From SIG510 sp045540975 (lineage in GTDB: Bacteria; Bacillota; Clostridia; Oscillospirales; JAAYXM01): DNA of 7,622 nt. This document shows, in pieces, positions 1-6,419 of the stretch (its first letter is position 1; each line of letters begins with the position of its first letter). The DNA is taken from positions 1 to 7,622 of the forward strand of contig JAZQIE010000039.1 of assembly GCA_045540975.1 (NCBI GenBank), written 5' to 3'. A program made the translations under genes and the position numbers. Under the pieces are notes generated by a model. That model saw only the letters and a program-made list of their open reading frames with translations. It was not told the DNA's origin and searched no databases.

Positions 1-13
1 TGAACGAAGTTCA
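1..13. repeat. Short perfect inverted repeat TGAAC-GAA-GTTCA
   Basis: Two 5-base arms flank a GAA centre closed by a C-G pair. GAA loops closed by C-G are known to form unusually stable small DNA hairpins. The repeat lies at the window edge, so its full extent upstream cannot be seen. The arm word TGAAC recurs at 83-87 and its complement GTTCA at 44-48. The role is unknown. Confidence 0.4.
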
Positions 14-63
14 AAATTTAGCTAAAAGAGTGTCATCTAAAATGTTCACTGATTCTAAAATGA

Positions 64-78
64 GTTTGCAAAGCAAAC
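64..78. repeat. Perfect inverted repeat overlapping the putative carB -35 box
   Basis: The sequence GTTTGC-AAA-GCAAAC has two perfect 6-base arms and a 3-base centre. It covers the candidate -35 hexamer TTGCAA (66-71), so it could be an operator for a DNA-binding regulator. If the transcript starts further upstream it could instead be an RNA hairpin. The sequence supports the symmetry; the function is inference. Confidence 0.45.
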
Positions 79-95
79 GCAATGAACGATACGAT
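66..95 (+). promoter_or_regulatory. Tentative carB promoter
   Basis: A -35-like TTGCAA (66-71) and a -10-like TACGAT (90-95) are separated by 18 bases. Transcription would then begin near 100-103, giving a leader of roughly 55 bases with no room for a PyrR-type attenuator or riboswitch. A second AT-rich -10-like hexamer, TAAAAT (102-107), has no good -35 partner. Both hexamers are imperfect, so the call is weak. Confidence 0.3.
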
Positions 96-155
96 GTGCA
101 TTAAAATAGGAAAAACAAACTTTTACATAAAAATACACACAAAGGAGAAACCATC

Positions 156-3100
156 ATGCCAAAACGCAGCGATATTCAAAAGATTCTCATCATCGGCTCG
201 GGTCCGATTATCATCGGTCAGGCGTGCGAATTTGACTATTCGGGTACGCAGGCTTGCAAAGCTCTGCGCAATCTGGGATACGAAATCGTGCTGGTCAATT
301 CCAACCCTGCTACCATCATGACCGACCCCGATGTCGCAGATGTCACCTATATCGAGCCGCTGAATGTGGAGCGCCTCACCGAGATTATCCGCAAGGAGCG
401 TCCGGATGCGCTGCTTCCGAATCTGGGCGGTCAGTCGGGACTCAATCTGTGCTCCGAGCTTGCGAAGACCGGCATTTTGGAAGAATGCGGCGTGCAGGTC
501 ATCGGTGTGCAGGTGGATGCCATCGAGCGCGGTGAAGACCGTGTTGAATTTAAGAAGGCAATGGATGCCCTCGGCATCGAGATGGCGCGCAGCGAAGTGG
601 CATACACGGTGGAAGAAGCCGAAAAGATTGCGGAAAAACTGGGCTATCCTGTCGTTTTACGCCCCGCATACACCATGGGCGGCGAAGGCGGCGGCCTTGT
701 CTATAACTTGGAAGAACTCCGCACCGTCACCGCACGCGGACTTCAGGCAAGCCTTGTGGGTCAGGTGCTGGTCGAAGAATCCATTTTGGGTTGGGAAGAA
801 CTCGAGGTGGAGGTCGTGCGCGACTCCAAGGACCAGACCATCACGGTCTGCTTCATTGAAAACATTGACCCCCTCGGTGTCCATACCGGTGACTCCTTCT
901 GCGCCGCTCCGATGATCACGGTGCCGAAGTCGGTGCAGGACCGTCTGGAAGACCAGGCGCACCGCATCGTCCGTTCCATCGAGGTCATCGGCGGTACCAA
1001 CGTCCAGTTCGCGCATGACCCGGTGAGTGACCGTATCGTTGTCATCGAAATCAACCCCCGCACCTCGCGTTCCTCCGCGCTTGCAAGTAAGGCGACGGGT
1101 TTCCCGATTGCGCTGGTCTCGGCAATGCTCGCGGCAGGACTCACGCTCGACGAAATCCCGTGCGGGAAATACGGCAACCTTGCAAATTATGTTCCGGATG
1201 GGGACTATATCGTCATCAAATTCGCGCGTTGGGCATTTGAAAAGTTCAAAGGTGTGCAGGACAAACTCGGCACCCAGATGCGCGCGGTCGGTGAGGTCAT
1301 GAGCATCGGTAAGACCTATAAGGAAGCCTTCCAGAAGGCAATCCGCAGTCTGGAAACAGGCCGTGCAGGTCTTGGCGGCGCGCGTGACTTTGCAAAGAAA
1401 TCCAAGGAAGAACTCATGAATCTGCTCACCGTTCCGAACAGTGAGCGCCAGTTCATCATGTACGAAGCACTCCGCAAAGGCGTGAGTGTGGAAGAGCTCT
1501 TCGCCCTCACCAAAATCAACCGCTACTTCCTCGAGCAGATGAAGGAGCTGGTGGAAGAGGAAGAAGCGCTGAAACAAAACGCAGGTGCGGTTCCCGATGC
1601 GGAAACTCTGCGTGCCGCAAAGCTGGACGGTTTTTCGGACTTGTACCTCTCTCAGATTCTCGGCGTGAGTGAGGACGAAATCCGCGCGGCACGAAAGGCT
1701 GCGGGCATCACGCAGGCATGGGAGCGTGTCCATGTAAGCGGTACCGAGCATGAGGCGTATTACTACTCCACCTACCATGTGGACGACAAATCGGTCGCAA
1801 GCGAGAACAAGAAGAAAATCATGATTCTCGGCGGCGGTCCGAACCGAATCGGTCAGGGCATCGAGTTTGACTACTGCTGTGTCCATGCCGCGATTGCGCT
1901 CCGTAATCTCGGCTTTGAGACCATCATTGTCAACTGCAACCCGGAAACCGTCTCCACCGACTACGACACCTCGGACAAGCTCTACTTCGAGCCGCTCACC
2001 ATTGAAGACGTGCTCAGTATCTACGAAAAAGAAAAACCCCTCGGCGTGATTGCGCAGTTTGGCGGTCAGACCCCGCTGAATCTCGCGGGCGCGCTCAAAA
2101 AAGCGGGGGTCAACATCCTCGGTACCTCGCCCGAGACCATCGACATGGCGGAAGACCGCGATCTCTTCCGCGCAATGATGGATAAACTCGAAATCCCCAT
2201 GCCGGAATCCGGTATGGCGGTCACAGTCGACGATGCTTTGGAGATTGCGGAGCGTATCGGCTATCCGGTCATGGTCCGTCCGTCCTACGTCCTCGGCGGC
2301 CGCGGGATGGAGGTCGTGCGCGATGCGGAAATGCTCCGTGTGTACATGGAAGCGGCTGTCGGCGTCACACCCGACCGTCCCATCCTCATCGACCGTTTCC
2401 TCGGCCATGCAACCGAGTGTGAAGCGGATGCAATTTCAGACGGTACCTCTTGCTTCGTCCCTGCGGTCATGGAGCATATCGAACTCGCAGGTGTCCATTC
2501 GGGCGACTCGGCTTGTATCCTCCCGTCCAAGAACATCCCGCAGCATTTGGTGGACACCATCAAGGAATACACCCGCCGCATCGCGGTTGAGATGGGTGTT
2601 TCGGGTCTCATGAATATGCAGTACGCGATTGAAAACGGCGTGGTCTACGTGCTGGAAGCAAATCCGCGCGCATCCCGTACCGTGCCGCTGGTTTCCAAAG
2701 TCTGCGACATCAAGATGGTCCAAATCGCGGTGGATATCATGACAGGGGAGTACACAGGCCGTCCCTCTCCCGTCCCGTCTCTCAAGGATAAGAAATTCTC
2801 CCATTACGGGGTCAAAGAAGCGGTCTTCCCGTTTAAGATGTTCCAAGAGGTTGACCCGGTGCTTGGTCCCGAAATGCGCTCCACCGGTGAAGTGCTCGGT
2901 ATGAGTGAATCCGCGGGCATCGCGTTCTGCCGTGCGCAGGAGGCAACTCAGGTCAAGGTCCCGACCTCAGGCACCGTCCTCATCAGCGTCAATGACCGCG
3001 ATAAGGATGAACTGCCCCAGCTTGCGCGCGATTTCCATAAAGCAGGCTTTGGCATCATCGCAACCGGCAAGACCTATGAAACCATCGTGGCGGCAGGTGT

Positions 3101-3380
3101 CCCCGCAAAGCGGGTCAATAAGCTCTACGAGGGCAGACCGAATATTCTCGATTCCATCGCAAACGGCGAGGTGACTCTCATCGTCAACACCCCGTCGGGG
3201 TCTAAGGTCTCCGCGCAGGATGACAGTTACATCAGAAAGAGCGCCATCAAGAGCCGTGTGTGTTACTTCACCACCATGGCGGCGGCGCAGGCGTGTGTCG
3301 CAGGGATCCTGGAGGTACGGGAAAAGGGCGACAGCGGCGTCAAGTCCATTCAGGAATTCCACAAATCCATCACCGAATAA
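156..3380 (+). CDS. carB: Carbamoyl-phosphate synthase (glutamine-hydrolysing) large subunit, complete
   Basis: Cytosolic CarB makes carbamoyl phosphate from bicarbonate, two ATP and ammonia delivered by the glutaminase subunit CarA, feeding pyrimidine and arginine synthesis. At 1074 residues it matches the usual length (E. coli about 1073). Two homologous synthetase halves are visible: half one opens with GQACEFDYSG (residues 21-30) and has an ATP-grasp domain with R129, R169, Q284, E298, N300 and R302; half two opens with GQGIEFDY (566-573) and has R708, E834, N836 and R838. The allosteric MGS-like domain spans about 935-1074, with an ATGKT loop (969-973), K989 and N1011-T1012 at positions that bind effectors (UMP, ornithine or IMP) in E. 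coli. The start is set by AAAGGAG 8 bases upstream. A terminator follows 7 bases after the stop, and no carA is adjacent, so it appears to be transcribed alone. E177 in the glycine-rich MGGEGGG loop is slightly unusual. The identification is very secure. Confidence 0.98.
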   Translation: MPKRSDIQKILIIGSGPIIIGQACEFDYSGTQACKALRNLGYEIVLVNSNPATIMTDPDVADVTYIEPLNVERLTEIIRKERPDALLPNLGGQSGLNLCSELAKTGILEECGVQVIGVQVDAIERGEDRVEFKKAMDALGIEMARSEVAYTVEEAEKIAEKLGYPVVLRPAYTMGGEGGGLVYNLEELRTVTARGLQASLVGQVLVEESILGWEELEVEVVRDSKDQTITVCFIENIDPLGVHTGDSFCAAPMITVPKSVQDRLEDQAHRIVRSIEVIGGTNVQFAHDPVSDRIVVIEINPRTSRSSALASKATGFPIALVSAMLAAGLTLDEIPCGKYGNLANYVPDGDYIVIKFARWAFEKFKGVQDKLGTQMRAVGEVMSIGKTYKEAFQKAIRSLETGRAGLGGARDFAKKSKEELMNLLTVPNSERQFIMYEALRKGVSVEELFALTKINRYFLEQMKELVEEEEALKQNAGAVPDAETLRAAKLDGFSDLYLSQILGVSEDEIRAARKAAGITQAWERVHVSGTEHEAYYYSTYHVDDKSVASENKKKIMILGGGPNRIGQGIEFDYCCVHAAIALRNLGFETIIVNCNPETVSTDYDTSDKLYFEPLTIEDVLSIYEKEKPLGVIAQFGGQTPLNLAGALKKAGVNILGTSPETIDMAEDRDLFRAMMDKLEIPMPESGMAVTVDDALEIAERIGYPVMVRPSYVLGGRGMEVVRDAEMLRVYMEAAVGVTPDRPILIDRFLGHATECEADAISDGTSCFVPAVMEHIELAGVHSGDSACILPSKNIPQHLVDTIKEYTRRIAVEMGVSGLMNMQYAIENGVVYVLEANPRASRTVPLVSKVCDIKMVQIAVDIMTGEYTGRPSPVPSLKDKKFSHYGVKEAVFPFKMFQEVDPVLGPEMRSTGEVLGMSESAGIAFCRAQEATQVKVPTSGTVLISVNDRDKDELPQLARDFHKAGFGIIATGKTYETIVAAGVPAKRVNKLYEGRPNILDSIANGEVTLIVNTPSGSKVSAQDDSYIRKSAIKSRVCYFTTMAAAQACVAGILEVREKGDSGVKSIQEFHKSITE

Positions 3381-3383
3381 ACG

Positions 3384-3418
3384 AAAAACTCCGACTCGGA
3401 CGAGTCGGAGTTTTTTTT
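3384..3418 (+). terminator. Strong intrinsic terminator of carB
   Basis: The arms at 3388-3398 and 3401-3411 are perfectly complementary over 11 bases (10 with a GGAC tetraloop), followed by eight T at 3411-3418. An A run precedes the stem, so the element is also T-tailed on the other strand and could work in both directions. It starts just after the carB stop and only about 10 bases before the next -35 box. Confidence 0.93.
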
Positions 3419-3427
3419 AGTAAGCAC

Positions 3428-3463
3428 TTGACAGACGGAAATGTCCTGTGATAGATTTATAAT
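3428..3463 (+). promoter_or_regulatory. Promoter of the SipW-type secreted protein gene
   Basis: A consensus -35 box TTGACA (3428-3433) is followed 18 bases later by TAGATT (3452-3457), which matches the -10 consensus at 4 of 6 bases. A perfect TATAAT lies at 3458-3463, but 24 bases from the -35 box, too far for normal sigma-70/sigma-A use with it. The TTGACA/TAGATT pair is preferred. It predicts a transcript beginning near 3464, at the start of the following hairpin. Confidence 0.6.
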
Positions 3464-3478
3464 AGCGAAGTGTTCGCT
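3464..3478 (+). repeat. Leader hairpin AGCGAA-GTG-TTCGCT
   Basis: Perfect 6-base arms flank a 3-base loop. With the promoter called at 3428-3457 it would form the extreme 5' end of the mRNA, where stem-loops are known to slow decay that starts from the 5' end. It could instead be a DNA operator just downstream of the -10 box. The ribosome binding site AAGGAG (3491-3496) lies after it and is not sequestered by it. Confidence 0.45.
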
Positions 3479-3504
3479 TAATTTTTACATAAGGAGAAAT
3501 TACC

Positions 3505-4920
3505 ATGAGAAAAACCAAACAGGCACTCATGCTCAGCGCATTGTCGCTGCTCGTATGCCTCTCTATGCTCATCGGCACCACCTTTGCATGGTTTACCGAC
3601 TCTGTTTCCTCGGTCAACAACATCATCAAGTCGGGCAATCTCGACATTGAGGTGTCTTACAGCACAAACGGTGTGGACTTCCTTCCGCTTGGGGCTGACC
3701 CGATTCTCCCCAAGGATGCACTTTGGGAGCCGGGCTATACCCGTGTTGTCGCGCTCAGCGTGAAAAACGTGGGCAGCCTTGCGGCAAAGCTCGATGTTGC
3801 AACACAGATTATCTCGGAAACCGAAGGCATCAACGTCTATGACGAATCCTTCAAGCTTTCGGAGTATCTGGATATTTACAGCGCAGATTCCCTTGCGGGT
3901 GTGGATTTCTCCGACCGTGCAAGTGTCAAGGGCATGACCGCGGCGGAATTCGGCACAAGCCTTTATACCGATGCTTCCATTCTCCCGAATGAGGAGAAGG
4001 TCTTTGTTCTCGGCATCACCATGCCCGAAACCGTCGGCAACGAAGCAAACCACAAGACGGGTGCGGGCTATCAGCCGTCTGTCACCTTCGGTCTCACCGT
4101 GCTTGCAACCCAGCTCATGCATGAGTATGACTCCTTCGGCAACGATTACGACAAAGACGCGACCTATCCGGAAGTTACCGTTCCTGTGGACGGAATTACA
4201 CTTGATATGGCAGAACTTACCGTTGAAATGGGAAAAACTGCAACGCTTACCGCAACTGTTTCTCCCGAAAATGCTACCAATAAGAAAGTGACCTGGACTT
4301 CGTCCGATGAATCGGTCGCAACCGTTGATGAAAACGGCGTTGTTACCGCTGTCGCTCTCGGTACCGCGACGATTTCCGTAAAGGCGGGCGAATGCAGCGA
4401 CTCCTGCACGGTGTCGGTTTTCAAGGAGTATGCAAGAAAGCTCAATGCAGGTCACAATAAAGACAGCTCTATATCTACAAGTACAGGTGCTGACTTTTTA
4501 CCTGTTGCAGCTGTAAATCCGGAAATTTACGGTTACTCCGTATTTGATGGAGATACAAGAATTGCAAATTATGTTTATTTCCGCTATAACAAGGTTGCAA
4601 AAGAAACGATCGACGAAAATTCTTACAAGATTTTGGTCGATTTAGAGGTGCTGGATGAGAATCGTAACGCTTTGGAATTGAAGTCCGGTTCACCGTATAA
4701 CACCGGAAAAGAATACCTTCACGTTTATTTGAATTTGATTGAAGTTCCGACCGGTTACTCCATCTCGACAGTTAAGGTAAATGGATCTGCATTTACTTTA
4801 ACCAACAATGCAAGCGGAAATCCGGCTGCAGGAGAATATTGGATTGGCTATGACCAAAAAGATATTTATCTCCAGTCTAAAACTGCAGGCCTGATTGAGA
4901 TTACCGTCAGCAAAAACTAA
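3505..4920 (+). CDS. SipW/TasA-type secreted protein with Big_2 Ig-like domain and unknown C-terminal module
   Basis: This is a 471-residue exported protein. Residues 1-28 form a signal peptide (RKTK, then a hydrophobic core ending GTTFA) followed by WFTDSVSS and SGNLDIEV, the pattern seen in SipW-processed TasA/camelysin-like proteins. The TasA-like domain runs to about residue 215, with LSVKNVGSLAAKL (84-96) and VLATQ (199-203) in family-like places. Residues about 225-306 are a bacterial Ig-like group 2 domain (TLTATVSPENAT, then VTWTSSDESVATVDENG). Residues about 310-471 match nothing I recognise; they look beta-rich, lack cysteine and show no sortase motif or membrane anchor. The DNA for this last module is about 39 % GC against about 55 % at the 5' end. 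AAGGAG at 3491-3496 lies 8 bases before the ATG. No SipW peptidase or TasA operon partner is adjacent. A matrix, fibre or adhesive surface role is inference from the domain types. Confidence 0.9.
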   Translation: MRKTKQALMLSALSLLVCLSMLIGTTFAWFTDSVSSVNNIIKSGNLDIEVSYSTNGVDFLPLGADPILPKDALWEPGYTRVVALSVKNVGSLAAKLDVATQIISETEGINVYDESFKLSEYLDIYSADSLAGVDFSDRASVKGMTAAEFGTSLYTDASILPNEEKVFVLGITMPETVGNEANHKTGAGYQPSVTFGLTVLATQLMHEYDSFGNDYDKDATYPEVTVPVDGITLDMAELTVEMGKTATLTATVSPENATNKKVTWTSSDESVATVDENGVVTAVALGTATISVKAGECSDSCTVSVFKEYARKLNAGHNKDSSISTSTGADFLPVAAVNPEIYGYSVFDGDTRIANYVYFRYNKVAKETIDENSYKILVDLEVLDENRNALELKSGSPYNTGKEYLHVYLNLIEVPTGYSISTVKVNGSAFTLTNNASGNPAAGEYWIGYDQKDIYLQSKTAGLIEITVSKN

Positions 4921-4935
4921 CCGAAGAAACGAAAC

Positions 4936-4962
4936 ACGCTCCCAAACGGGAGCGTTTTTTTT
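4936..4962 (+). terminator. Intrinsic terminator of the secreted protein gene
   Basis: Arms ACGCTCCC (4936-4943) and GGGAGCGT (4948-4955) pair perfectly around an AAAC loop and are followed by eight T (4955-4962). The T run overlaps the stop codon of the convergent MATE gene (4961-4963). On the opposite strand the hairpin is followed only by an interrupted T-rich stretch, so it may stop MATE transcripts less well. Confidence 0.92.
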
Positions 4963-6313
4963 ACTGTGTAATGCGTGTTTTGGAAAGGTCGGTTTTGTGG
5001 TAATAAATACTTGCGAGGATTGAGCAGAGCACCCAGCCCATGGGGTAGGCAAGCGCGATGGGGAGTGGCTCATTTGCAATGAAGTTTGCCATCACGAAGA
5101 GATACGCTTGACGGAATGCCACAAACGAGGTGAGCATAATCACCATGGGTGCTTTTGTATTTCCCGCGCCGCGAAGCGCACCGATATAGATTTGGTTGAT
5201 ACAGCAGATCAAATAAAACGGAGTGAGGCAGCGCAGGAAGGTGGTGCCCATCTTCACAACACCCGGGGTGTTGTTGAAAAACGCAATCGTGTGCGGCGCG
5301 AAGACCATGACGGGAATCATAAGCACGCCTGTGACCGCCATGGAGAGGAGAAGCGCGCTTCTCACACCCGCTTTGGCGCGTTTTACGTCCCCGCAACCCA
5401 GGTTTTGACCCATAAAGGTGGTGGATGCGAGCGCGACCGATTGCATGGGCAGGATGACCAGCTGGTCAATCTTGTGGTACGCGGAATAGCCCGAGATACA
5501 GTCGGTACCGAAGAAGTTGATGTACCGATGGACAAATACGTTGGAAAACGAGGTGAGCGCCATTTGAAGCGCGGAGGGAGTACCGATGCGCACGATTTTG
5601 GAGAGCAAATCGCCCGCGATTTTGAGTTTGTTCAGACTGATGCGGATGCACGAGCTTGTGCGAAATAGGGTGTATAGCACCAGCACCGCGGAAACCCCTT
5701 GGGCAAGTACGGTTGCAAGCGCAACCCCCTCGACCCCCATATGGAATTTGAGGACAAAGAGTAAATCGAGTACGGTATTGAGCACCGCGCAGACCACAAG
5801 GTAATAAAACGGGCGGGTGGAATCTCCCACCGCGCGCAAAATCGCGGAGCCGATGTTATAAATCACAAGCCCCAAAAGCCCCGAAAAGTAAATGGTGAGA
5901 TAGGCTTTCGAGTAGGGGAAGACTTCAACGGGCACCTGCATGAAGCGGAGTAAGAACGGAATGAGAAGCACACCCACAACGCTCAACACCGCGCCCAAAA
6001 TCAGCGAGCAGGTAACCGTGGTATGCACCGCGCGGCTCACGTTTTCCTCATCCTTCGCGCCGAAGTACTGCGAGATGACCACGCTTGCACCCGCGGAAAA
6101 GCCCATGAAGAGGGAAATCATGGTGTTGACGATTTGGGTGACCGAGCCAACGCCCGAAAACGCCTCGTTGGAAACGAAATTCCCAAGCACCCAGGTATCC
6201 ACCATGTTATACATTTGTTGGAAGAGATTGCCGGCAAGCAGCGGCACGGTAAACGCGATGAGATGACGGAGGATATTGCCGCGCGTCATGTCAACGCTTG
6301 TTTTGGCTTTCAT
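4961..6313 (-). CDS. MATE-family multidrug/Na+ exporter, complete
   Basis: This cytoplasmic-membrane antiporter family exports cationic drugs or metabolites in exchange for Na+ or H+. The 450-residue protein has the family length and about 12 hydrophobic segments in two related halves. The repeated motif RAVGDSTRP (160-168) in half one is mirrored by RGAGNTKAP (381-389) in half two. MVDTWVLG (37-44) carries D39 in the first membrane segment and LNTVLDLLF (178-186) carries D183, both at positions where MATE pumps of the NorM/DinF groups keep cation-coupling acidic residues. GQNLGCG (302-308) is the typical half-two loop. I place the start at the ATG at 6313 because GAGGTG lies 6 bases upstream; an in-frame GTG at 6322 falls inside that binding site. 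It converges on the secreted protein gene and diverges from the NhaC gene. The substrate cannot be predicted. Confidence 0.95.
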   Translation of the reverse strand: MKAKTSVDMTRGNILRHLIAFTVPLLAGNLFQQMYNMVDTWVLGNFVSNEAFSGVGSVTQIVNTMISLFMGFSAGASVVISQYFGAKDEENVSRAVHTTVTCSLILGAVLSVVGVLLIPFLLRFMQVPVEVFPYSKAYLTIYFSGLLGLVIYNIGSAILRAVGDSTRPFYYLVVCAVLNTVLDLLFVLKFHMGVEGVALATVLAQGVSAVLVLYTLFRTSSCIRISLNKLKIAGDLLSKIVRIGTPSALQMALTSFSNVFVHRYINFFGTDCISGYSAYHKIDQLVILPMQSVALASTTFMGQNLGCGDVKRAKAGVRSALLLSMAVTGVLMIPVMVFAPHTIAFFNNTPGVVKMGTTFLRCLTPFYLICCINQIYIGALRGAGNTKAPMVIMLTSFVAFRQAYLFVMANFIANEPLPIALAYPMGWVLCSILASIYYHKTDLSKTRITQ

Positions 6314-6331
6314 GAAAAACACCTCAAGTAG

Positions 6332-6360
6332 ATTCTATTCCTCGTGCAAAGAAAAGTCAA
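6332..6360 (-). promoter_or_regulatory. MATE gene promoter
   Basis: On the minus strand TTGACT (6355-6360) and TAGAAT (6332-6337) are separated by exactly 17 bases, each one mismatch from the sigma-70/sigma-A consensus. The predicted start of transcription is near 6324-6326, right at the GAGGTG ribosome binding site (6320-6325). This leaves a 5' leader of only about 12 bases. Confidence 0.75.
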
Positions 6361-6365
6361 TAGCC

Positions 6366-6394
6366 TTGACAAATCCTGTAAAATCGGGTAGAGT
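6366..6394 (+). promoter_or_regulatory. NhaC-family gene promoter
   Basis: A consensus -35 box TTGACA (6366-6371) and a -10-like TAGAGT (6389-6394) are 17 bases apart. Transcription would begin near 6400-6402, a leader of about 20 bases. The related octamers GGTAGAGT (6387-6394) and GGTAGAAT (6399-6406) form a 12-base-period direct repeat, so the second could be a protein site or an alternative -10, although no -35 box fits it. The -35 box lies 5 bp from that of the divergent MATE promoter. Confidence 0.65.
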
Positions 6395-6419
6395 TTTTGG
6401 TAGAATAGGAGGTTATGTT

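Larger units (their letters stand above)
1..155. other. AT-rich upstream region of carB, no confident gene
   Basis: This stretch is much more AT-rich than the genes around it. It contains two perfect inverted repeats with 3-base centres (1-13 and 64-78), a tentative promoter (66-95) and the carB ribosome binding site AAAGGAG at 141-147, 8 bases before the ATG. One forward frame is open from the window edge (position 3) to a TAA at 102-104, about 33 codons. It could be the tail of an upstream gene, but the length is within chance and I do not recognise the peptide. No carA sequence is visible. Confidence 0.6.

Noticed and set aside
3..104. Open forward frame from the window edge, about 33 codons ending TAA
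   Set aside because: At this AT content 33 codons without a stop is not rare, and the peptide matches nothing I recognise. It could only be judged with the sequence upstream.
102..155. Riboswitch or PyrR attenuator in the carB leader
   Set aside because: The leader after the tentative start is about 55 bases, with no terminator/antiterminator pair and no PyrR-binding-like sequence that I could see.
82..321. 79-codon frame starting upstream of carB
   Set aside because: It overlaps the carB 5' end in another frame, lacks a ribosome binding site, and becomes a shifted reading of carB.
657..2408. 583-codon open frame antisense to carB
   Set aside because: It lies wholly within the certain carB gene, and its peptide is rich in H, R, D and F in the pattern made by reading GC-biased codons backwards. 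It resembles no protein family and is a codon-bias shadow.
3430..3450. Imperfect dyad between the -35 and -10 boxes (ACAGAC and GTCCTGT)
   Set aside because: The arms match only with a bulge and four to six pairs, which is too weak to call an operator.
3478..4455. 325-codon open frame antisense to the secreted protein gene
   Set aside because: Another codon-bias shadow. It stays open only over the GC-richer part and begins at 4455, close to where the AT-rich module starts, which fits the composition break rather than a real gene.
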